Positions 55,713-64,000 of a stretch of DNA of 64,000 nucleotides are shown here, piece after piece. Position 1 is the stretch's first letter. Each line of letters starts with the position of its first letter. The DNA comes from Atopsyche davidsoni (Eukaryota; Arthropoda; Insecta; Trichoptera; Hydrobiosidae): assembly GCA_022113835.1 (NCBI GenBank), contig JAILWY010000016.1, forward strand, positions 12,555,501-12,619,500. Direction: 5' to 3'. The position numbers and the translations under genes are program-made. The notes beneath the pieces are model-generated. The model made no database searches and was not told the DNA's origin. It saw nothing but the letters and a program-made list of their open reading frames with translations.

Positions 55713-55895
55713 ATGTCCCAAAATTCAACGTTTACATACCGACATAAAATATGGCGCATCCTGTATATCAGATGTCAAAAATATGTTTGAAGTTGATGAA
55801 TTTTATGAAAATTCAATATACGCAAGGCAGGGGTCTACGAAAAACAGGAAACCACGACATGGGGTCGACGGGACAAAATAGTTTGGGAGCCTATG
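55202..55895. mobile_element. Composite hAT/mariner MITE, copy 2 (reverse, with tandem partial second copy)
   Basis: The element starts CATAGGTTCCCAGGGGTCGA and ends AGTTTGGGAGCCTATG. It is flanked by a perfect 8-bp duplication ATTTAAAC (55194-55201 and 55896-55903). It contains a full reverse copy of the 37663-38150 element (to about 55632), then a (TA)n tract, then a second partial copy (about 55712-55895). Both carry the mariner terminus ATGGCGCACCCTG or ATGGCGCATCCTG next to TATATCAGATGTC. Confidence 0.85.
55644..55709. repeat. (TA)n microsatellite inside the composite MITE
   Basis: About 33 TA units between the two tandem copies. The Tyr-Ile repeat frame here is an artefact. Confidence 0.95.
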
Positions 55896-55903
55896 ATTTA
55901 AAC

Positions 55904-56750
55904 GATCGTCGGTCGTGTCGCTGCGCAGATAGGGCGCTCTATCAGCGACTTATAAATAATAACTCCGCCGGAGTGCAGCAATCCGTCGAATCTCCAACGG
56001 CCGAGATTCGCCCTAATCGCATTGTTGACAGACGTGTTATGAGATAAGACTTGTCCCGCGTGTCGGCAGACGTCACGAGAGTGCAGGCTGCTCCGGACGT
56101 GCCACGCCATAGCCTACTTTACTTGCCATTTGGAGAAGGAATAACGAGCAGAGGCAGAGGTAAGATTAGAGCCGCCGTAAAGATAACTGCGATTTTTTAT
56201 GGATTTTATTCTTCTGACGTGATGTACTTGTACATATACGAATCATGTACGCTTTGGCATAATTGCATGTGGTTAGAATTTTCATAGAAAATTTTCCTTC
56301 ACACAAAAAATATGTACACACTACATTACTTTAAATAATTTGAAAATATTTTAAATGTACGTATGCTTAAAAAGTCTGTAGTAAAAACAATATATTTGAA
56401 ATGACGAAAAAACATTGTTTGGGACACAGTTGGGATTCGCTGGGTATAATACTGTAACGATGGTATTTAGGCACTAGGTTGCATATAACTCCTAACATTT
56501 CGAGGGTTTTCTTAGTTGTTACGCGTGTGTACGTTTAAACGTGCTGTTTATACGATAAGCCTGTCTTGATAAAAATGTGTTCCTTTTAAATATTTAATAA
56601 TCACGTATGCTACACCTTTACTTTGTTAACGTCCAGGTGTGTAAATGTCGGGTATGCAAAGAATGTTATCTTTAATAAATTAAAAGAAAAAAATTAGTAT
56701 TCACAGATGTGTATGTGAATTTCTAACAAAAGATCATTTTAGAAGATGTC

Positions 56751-56830
<80 letters not shown>

Positions 56831-58557
56831 TATTGAAGTTCAATCCAGTGGACTTGCGTAGGTTTAACTTCGACTGTTCCAGATTCCGTGTGTAAATAAT
56901 AATAAAATGAATCGATAAAATAAGTTACGAAGTTCTCAGAAATTATGCAGGATTATAAAAAAGTTCTCATGTGATTATTTACTGATATTTACGCATACAA
57001 TCAGCTCAGAACTAATGACAGTGGGAACTGAAACACGCTGTAGAACAAGTTAAATCTTACGATCTTGGTAAATACACACGAACTCAGACTGATATGTTTG
57101 CCTATAAACTCGAAGTACGCACTTACAGCGCAGATATAACGACGCATTTTTTTAATTACACAAACTTCGCTACGATACTATTTATACAAAAAATATTAAT
57201 TAAATTTGTATTGTAAAACACTGTATTTTTATACAAAATATGAAAATTTATAACAAACTCGATTTTGTCACTGTCAAATCGCACGATCTTGAAGGCTAAT
57301 TGGCATTACATCGTTTTAAGAATGTTGTTTTCGATTTTTATTAAAAGTCTTTGAAAAACAGTTAATAAAATATAAAATCTTGTAAAGCCACAAAAATTGT
57401 GTAACTTTACGTTCACGGTTCTCCTTTTCTACAATCAGTATTATTTTCAGTATAGTCAGACTCAAATCTTGTTGTAAAAAAGGTGTTTGTGGGTATAAGG
57501 TATAAATGCATTATGCTATACAGTTTATTAAAATAAATATCCGTTTTCAATCAAAGTTTTTGACAAATTACATCTATATAAAATTGCAATTATTTTTACT
57601 TATATCGATTTTGTATTGCATAATTTGTATTCAAGAAAGGTTACGTTTTATTTGAAATCGTGCTTGAAAAGAGGCCTTTGTGTTGTCAAATTCGCTTTAC
57701 AATTTGATTCATAAAAAGGAATTGTGATCTATACATAAACCCTTTCAGGAAATGAAAACTAATCGATTTAATCAGATTAATACAGCGAACGTGAGAATTT
57801 TAAAAAAAACTAATAAATTAATATTTCATATTTATGATACTCATGACTTTATACTGATATTATTTCTTTAAATTATGATATTTTCTATGATTCCCAATTT
57901 TTGTTGAAAAAGCAAAAGAGGTTAGTTCATCCAAAAATTTACAAGAAAAAATAAACCTATTAATATAAATATAAAAATAAAAAAAAAAAGTTCCAAGGTA
58001 CGAGCGCCTATCATGGATTCCATAGACAACTTTTTTTAAATCCATTGATTATCCTCGTGGAAGAGGGTAGAGGTAGGGATGGGGGGGGAGGAAATGCCAG
58101 ATGATCAAACGAAATGCCACGAAGAAGGAAGACGCCCCGGGAGCCCCTCCCGCCAAATTAGGGGCTTTCTGCGCTGAGCAATGTCAAACACTTCGCTTTT
58201 TTATATTTCAAATTATTTAAGAAAGATTTTTATTTTTTAAGTTTTTTTTTTTTACTGAGCTCGGGCTGTTTGAATAAAATACTAGCGCGGGAATTGTGAA
58301 AAGTGGAATTTTATTTTTTTTGCATTTGTCTTTTACAACTTTGGCCATAATTCGAGCCACGCTGTAAAACGCTGTTTGTATTTTTATGTTGCATTTGATA
58401 TTTTGATACGCCATATTATGAATAATACAATTTAACGACCCAAACGCTACAAGGCTTTAAAATTCTAACTAGCATGATGCTTCCTTCATACAATATACAC
58501 CAATTTTGTAAACATGAAAACGAAGAATACATAAATTTCTTAAATAATTAAAATCAA

Positions 58558-58561
<4 letters not shown>
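55904..58561. other. Upstream flank or intron: no gene seen
   Basis: AT-rich with a mixed-composition block at about 55905-56165 and a (TA)n tract at 56753-56824. If the ZSWIM promoter lies further right this is intron. No exon with the missing N-terminal family motifs was found. Confidence 0.4.
56753..56824. repeat. (TA)n microsatellite
   Basis: About 35 TA units. Confidence 0.95.

Positions 58562-58637
<76 letters not shown>
58562..58637. repeat. (TA)n microsatellite
   Basis: About 37 TA/AT units. Confidence 0.95.
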
Positions 58638-58640
<3 letters not shown>

Positions 58641-59206
58641 TTACTTTAAATTACTTCAATGAAAGAAAATGGTAGATGGTAACGAACTGCGGGGCGGGGC
58701 AGTGGAATTTTTCCTCGTCACTTCTACGTAGTCAAAAACAACAGCGTCGTGTTCTTCTCCGTTATTACAATGGGATACGATTCCTAGTATCTCGTATCAC
58801 GTTACTATAATAATTTAGATGTAGATCAGAGACGTTGCCATAAAGTAGAATTAAAAGAGAAAAAACTAAGCACATTACGTTCTAGGAAGTACCATCTAGG
58901 CCAGGGGTCGCCAACCCGCGATCGTAGGAGATAATTTGATTCCCAAAATAACATCGTTAATTATTGCTGTCAGCTAAAAATTATAAGATTTAAATATGGA
59001 CATTGAATAAAACTGGTACGTCTTTGGATTTAATAGTGATTTGTCATTAAAATTAATTTTAAAATATATATTTTTAAATAATAAATACTGCTCGCCACCG
59101 GTATTAGAAATCTGGCATTAATTCTGTTCACGACAGACTGGTTAAATTTTGAATATTTTTTATTGTATTTTGTTAAAAACACGAAAATATATTGTTAACC
59201 TGGTAG

Positions 59207-59545
59207 ATTCAAAACAGAGGTCCCTTAATTTTTTTGTCCCGTTTAGCACGTGGCGATTTTTTTCTGTATTTCATAGACTTGGCTTCTTATTTTGATTTTT
59301 TATAAATTCATCAACATTAAATGTGACAGTTGACATAGAGCTTCTCATTTTTATAAACGATTTCAAATTAAAAAAAGCCAATAATAAAAAATTCCTACTT
59401 AATAAATTATCATATATTTTTGGAGAAAATATTACATGATTTGCATCACACGTACTCCCGATTGTTATTTTCGCTGACGGGGACCCCTCGTAGATCGGAA
59501 TCGATCCCCGGGGTCGATAAATACCACTCTGTGAACCTTTGCTTT
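59207..59545. mobile_element. Diverged relative of the composite MITE without mariner cargo
   Basis: Shares, in order, GTCCCG, AAATTCATCAAC and GATCCCCGGGGTCGATAAAT with the elements at 37663 and 55202, and ends TGTGAACCTTTGC. The mariner terminus and HTH coding are missing from the middle. The ends are worn, so the limits are approximate. Confidence 0.55.
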
Positions 59546-60399
59546 GAAGAATAATATAAAAAATATTTTTTTTCGATATACATAGTTTTAACAAAACAAT
59601 AATGTTAAATCGTGGTTTTTTTCTCGAAGGGTTGTCGGTGTGGCGGCTCGGAGGTTAAGCTCCCCTGGTCGGGCGGGTACGTGAATAGAATGCGCTCTGT
59701 GGGGCCAGCGCCTGTAATGATAGAGTAAGTAAATATTGAATATTGTAAGGAGTTATTCACATTTGTAGGCGGTCACCTCGGGACGTAAATCTGCCGGCGG
59801 GACGCGACTGCGCGGGCCACGCGGGCCACGCCAGCCACGCCGGCCACGCCGGCCACGCGAGCCGAACTGAACAACGACCGGTTTCCGATGGACCGATCAA
59901 TGAAAGTTTGTCAACAAAACGCCACGCATGAGGTGAAGATCGTATTGGGTGAAAAGCCACGGCGACTTGGGATTATTAACCCCATGTCTCAGCTCCAATG
60001 CTTAAGACAATTTTTAAAATATAATAAACAGGTTGTAAATGATTATTGTTTAGGTATCGAGGTAAAGATATAATTTATGAGTACTTTGTGGAATTATATT
60101 TGAATATTTTAAATAAAATACTTGATTGATTTTTCCACTCAGTTTGGTAACGCCAACGGGAAAGGTTGGCGAGACCGCTCACCAATACAGTTGACATAGA
60201 TGCGTATCGAGTGTAACAAAAATACTTAACGAGGCCCTAAAGAGACGAAATCTTAATATGATTTAAATATGAATCAACCCGGAGTAGTAAATCTAACCTT
60301 ACATGAATCATGTACACGTTTGTTGCAAATATTTTTGAGCACAGAGCAAACGCATAAAACGCAAAAAGCGTCAATATTCCAGTCAGTGCATTTACCCCC
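59546..60399. other. Flank with a 9-bp GC-rich tandem repeat
   Basis: At about 59815-59862 the unit GGCCACGCC is repeated about six times; it produces a spurious Trp-Pro-Ala frame on the minus strand. Otherwise AT-rich. No gene is seen. Confidence 0.5.
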
Positions 60400-60760
60400 G
60401 TAAATCATGGTTAAATGCGATAATTTACAACCCCCCCGGCGTCACCCTGGACAATTGCGGAGACGCAGCTCTCGCCGCCGGCGGGGGTGGGGGGCAGGGG
60501 TGGGGGCGGGGGCGGGGGGGCGCGCCCCGTGGACGCCCCCGCGCCCCCGCGCCCCCGCGCCCCCGCGCCGCCCCTGCCCGCCCCTGGCCGCCCCGCCCCG
60601 AGCACCTCGCGCCCAACAAAGCGCACTCGGGAGAAAAAACCGGGCGTCCTGTTGGTCTCGGCGAATTCTATGCGCGGGGCTCTGCGGCAAAAACGCCGCA
60701 AACACTGGAGCTGAGTGTGCCGGCTGAGATGCGGGTCGAAATGGCGGAGCTCGGAGACAC
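60400..60760. promoter_or_regulatory. GC-rich, CpG-dense island
   Basis: About 300 bases of extreme GC content (runs of CCCCCGCG and GGGGGTGGG) in an AT-rich region. It could be a promoter or first-exon region of the minus-strand ZSWIM gene, but no start with the expected family sequence and no matching donor could be read. Frames across it on both strands reflect composition. Confidence 0.3.
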
Positions 60761-62399
60761 AACTTCAGCGGCTGGAGCTTGCCGACATTCCACCGAAAAC
60801 GATATGTTCGAACCGTCAGTATTCTTGGGGCGATTTGCTTTTTGGCATTTCAATTGAATTTAACCAAGAATTCAGTCAAATATGCAACGTGAATATTCAT
60901 GCAGGTATTGCACGCCACACACAGTACTCAAAAATATTTCAGTTTGAAATAATTTCCGGTTTGCAACTCGCTTGCAAATAAGGACTCATCCTTGCACGGA
61001 CGAGAAGCTCAGAATATTACTATAAATAGACAGCACCAAAAGACGCGCAATTGGACTGGTCAACACCGCTTATATGGTGTTAAACTGGCGGAATGTTGAA
61101 TATTTCTGGTGTTCTCAAAAAAACTATTATTTTTGAGTCGTCCTTCTTCAAACAAGTAAATGATAGTTAATTTGAACATTGGATGATCTATGCTACCTTA
61201 CAAGTGAAAACAAGGCGAAATATAATTAGTACTGAACAAATGTATGAACACATACAATTACCAATGTACAATGATACCTATTCGTAGACGAAGATTTCGT
61301 GACCTACAAAACGAGATATTTTAATTCATTGTGTTCAGATAAACGACCCGCCCTATTTTTTTATTTCAAATGCATGCGAAAAACCTATGAACACAAGTCA
61401 TCGATATAAAAAATAGCAGATTGTTCAAACAGGGTGAAAATTGCCCGAGTATTTAATAAATACATTATTTGTGGCTTCTGGAATACGTATTTACAAAAAG
61501 TGAGTATTGCAAATTTCAGATCTCTCGCAGGATACATGACAAAAGTATAAAAATCGAAGAATCCACAAAAAAAATTAACGCCACAAAGCAAGACAAATCA
61601 CGCTTTCCGCTTGTTCCTTTTCAAATTTCGACCAACACAGCCGCGCACGCTGCACGTGCACGTGCACGCACACACACACACGCGCAGCCCGCACACACGC
61701 GCGCCCCGCCAACTTGATCCATAAAATCCACACGCCGTGAGTGTGTGTGTGTGTGTGTGTGTATCAACATTACAATGGGCCAGGGGTTGCCAACCGTCTG
61801 CCACGAGTGTCTTCGAATGCGCTTTTGCGAAAATAAAGCAATCATAGTCATCAGATATTATTGGTTGTGAGGTAATTTTCAGCTGCGTTACTTTTATATT
61901 TGATAATTGGCTTGCATGGCTGGTATTGGTCTATGATGTTTCACTTTTAAGAAATATTTAAAAAGTAGACTTCAATTGAGTTTAGTGTCAACAAGAGTAT
62001 GACATGTTAAATATTGTTTAGAAGCTTAAAATTAGCAGTGCACATTTATGGTGTAGCAACGCACGAGCTGTCGCATTGAAAAGCGATAAAGTCGTGAATA
62101 AAATAACAAGAACGATATATGTTACTATATATTAAAATATATTTAACCCAAAAAAACTACCTCATATTTATAAATATGAGTTTTGTGTTGTTTTTTTTTA
62201 TTGAAAACAATACTATGTCTTGATTACAAAAATAAAAATATAAATTCTAGAAAAGTTAAATATTTTGAAATTAAGTCACGAGTCTAAGTTTGGAAAATAC
62301 TGTTTAGTATAAATTGTTTTAAACGATAGATCAAAAATATCGCTCCAAACAAAATTATATTAATCGCGTTGCGGCAAAGGTTGGCGGCCGCTAAAATAA
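60761..62399. other. AT-rich flank with CA/GT repeats
   Basis: Contains (CACGTG)2 at 61653-61664, a (CA)n stretch at about 61668-61700 and (GT)n at 61739-61763. No gene is seen. Confidence 0.5.
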
Positions 62400-62640
62400 A
62401 CGACTACGATTACACAAGGATTGTGTACCGCGCAGCAGCTGACGTAGGCCGGCCGGTGCGCGCGCGACGTACGGCCGCGTGACGTTTATCAAAACGTAAA
62501 TACGCCGAGCGAGACAACGCGCCGCCGCGACTATCCAAGACGGGCGTGCGGCCTCTCGCTCGCACACCCCCCCTCCTCCCCCACTTCCCCCGCCACGCCG
62601 CGCCCGGCGGTCGTGCTCTTGACAATGCTTCGCCTTTTGC
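62400..62640. other. GC-rich island
   Basis: CpG-rich block (about 62400-62635) with a C-run. The minus-strand frame is Arg/Gly/Ala-rich, without family motifs or a donor. Possibly regulatory. Confidence 0.3.
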
Positions 62641-64000
62641 GGAATTTTTAATCATTAGAAATTAATATTTTGGGTCTCTAGGGTTGGAAGATTAGATTAG
62701 GGGTTGTGGGTTAAATTTTCAAAAGACAATCGCTCTCTGAGATCAATGTAGATTTTAGTGTATGTTTGAGAAGGACGATTTCCGTACCAGTGCCGATGCT
62801 CTGACTTTAAAGAAAACTGTCTATTTGGCGGGAGCCTCCGAAGGCTAGATTATTAGATTGGGAGAATCGATAAAGGTTTTTTTTTAATAGACGATGCTCT
62901 CCGACTTTGAGGATATCATAAACATTAGTACTCAAAAAATAAAATTTTCCCCTCAATTGCTTTCCGCAAGCTGGAACGATACCCAAATATAAAATACCGC
63001 TACTGGCAAAACACCGTTTTGTTATTACAGAGTGTATCGCGCTAAAAAAATCTGAGATAACTGTGCATTCTTAATATATGCAAGAAAATATAACCCCCTC
63101 TGGGGTTGATTTACTTAAAAATCGGATAAGAAGTCTTAAACTTTCTATTTTTGGGACGGATCTCGTAATGAGTGAAATAAAACAAAAGCTCTCGAGTTGT
63201 TCTGAAAAAACCCGCGCACAAAGGGGCTGCGGAGAACAAAGCCTCCCGCGCTCCGAGCCGCGGGGAGGTTCGCGCCAGGATATCCTCCTCCCGCAGACGG
63301 ACAACTCCGAGAGGTTATTATTCAAATGAAGTCTTCCGCCAGCCGCGGAGTCGACTCCCGAGACGGAGGAACAGATCGACTGCAGATCGTGTCCGGTTCC
63401 GGGTGCGGCGCAAACGTGAAACGACGAGAAAATTCATGTAAAATTTTACGCGACACAGTTATATTTCCGAGTATCTTTATCGGCCACAGGTGCACCGCGC
63501 ACCTGAAATAATGCCTGCATAGAATAAATGCGGATCCATTGAAAACACGCTTATCAAGTTTATGTAAAATATAAATTTTAAAATACACGATGCACTATCA
63601 AAAGTTTATATAAATATAATTATTTTAGTATGAGACAAGTCATATTGTATTCTAGAAACTTATTACAATAAACAATTATTGCACAAAACTAGTTAGATAT
63701 GCAGATAGGTGCACGACTATGGTCAAAGAGCCCATGTTTAAATTAATTTACGCCTGCATGCCTTGAATGCATGTAAATTGCATCGGATAGAAATATGCAC
63801 CGTTCTTGGCAGATGCACCTCAAGCCCCGTGTGCACGTGCACGTGCACGGAGGGCTCGGCGTGCTAACCGACGGGCATGTGCAAGATTTCCTATGAATAT
63901 TAATACAATGACCGAACAAGGGCCCTTAAATTGAGCTTTCGAGAATCGTAGATTTTATGCATGCAATGCGCAAGAATTAATAAATATTTATTTATTTAAA
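62641..64000. other. Right flank: no gene seen
   Basis: Mixed composition. A GC-richer block spans about 63200-63420. An 18-base palindrome made of two CACGTG E-boxes lies at 63831-63848. Confidence 0.4.

Noticed and set aside
55535..55759. Tyr-Ile repeat protein
   Set aside because: Translation of the (TA)n tract inside a MITE.
59757..59960. Trp-Pro-Ala repeat protein
   Set aside because: By-product of the 9-bp GGCCACGCC repeat.
60411..60701. Gly/Ala/Arg-rich minus-strand frame as the ZSWIM first exon
   Set aside because: It lacks the expected N-terminal family motifs (leucine-rich BC-box-like start, WSFPR), both strands are equally open because of GC composition, and no donor of the right phase was found.

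Overview
The window looks like nuclear DNA of an insect. It is AT-rich, its genes are split by GT-AG introns, its exons are much more GC-rich than the introns, and it carries many small DNA transposons and (TA)n tracts. The protein similarity and exon style suit an arthropod. I cannot fix the order; Lepidoptera or another holometabolous group would fit.

Only two host genes are clear, and they converge. At the left edge is the 3' end of a plus-strand gene (exon 446-725). It has two possible terminal exons, 1468-1536 and 1912-2058, both in the same phase. The encoded tail is Pro/Gly/His-rich and I do not firmly recognise it. The stretch 2059-12812 is mostly AT-rich flank and UTR, with a degenerate tandem array at 8740-9560.

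The main gene is on the minus strand: sixteen exons from 55080 down to 12813 that encode about 1,110 residues of a ZSWIM5/ZSWIM6-type protein, including the SWIM zinc-binding motif and the conserved family C-terminus. The first ~200 residues and the promoter are not visible and probably lie beyond the right edge. The last fourteen exons sit within 8 kb (12.8-20.8 kb). The next two upstream are separated by introns of 28.5 kb and 5.5 kb. Two exons carry an Arg-Asp/Arg-Glu dipeptide tract that the vertebrate proteins, as I recall them, do not have at this position.

The large introns and upstream flank are a transposon graveyard. They hold a Helitron 3' end with a decayed PIF1-type helicase (17.3-18.3 kb); a nearly complete 2.6-kb terminal-inverted-repeat transposon of a family I cannot name, with a spliced transposase (25.05-27.67 kb); two Tigger/pogo-like MITEs in opposite orientation (33.4 and 40.5 kb); several hAT-like MITEs with 8-bp target duplications (36.3-38.2, 55.2-55.9, 59.2-59.5 kb); and an internally deleted Tc1/mariner element (44.4-44.9 kb). 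There is also a foldback MITE family (30.6, 46.3 and 47.1 kb) and a nearly perfect 75-bp-arm palindrome (47.46-47.63 kb).

The most unusual items are a composite hAT MITE that carries the end and DNA-binding-domain coding of a Tc1/mariner element, present at two loci with a third relative lacking the cargo; the spliced transposase of the 2.6-kb element; the long palindrome; the charged dipeptide insertion in the ZSWIM protein; and the alternative terminal exons of the left gene. I see no CRISPR array, operon, rRNA or convincing tRNA.
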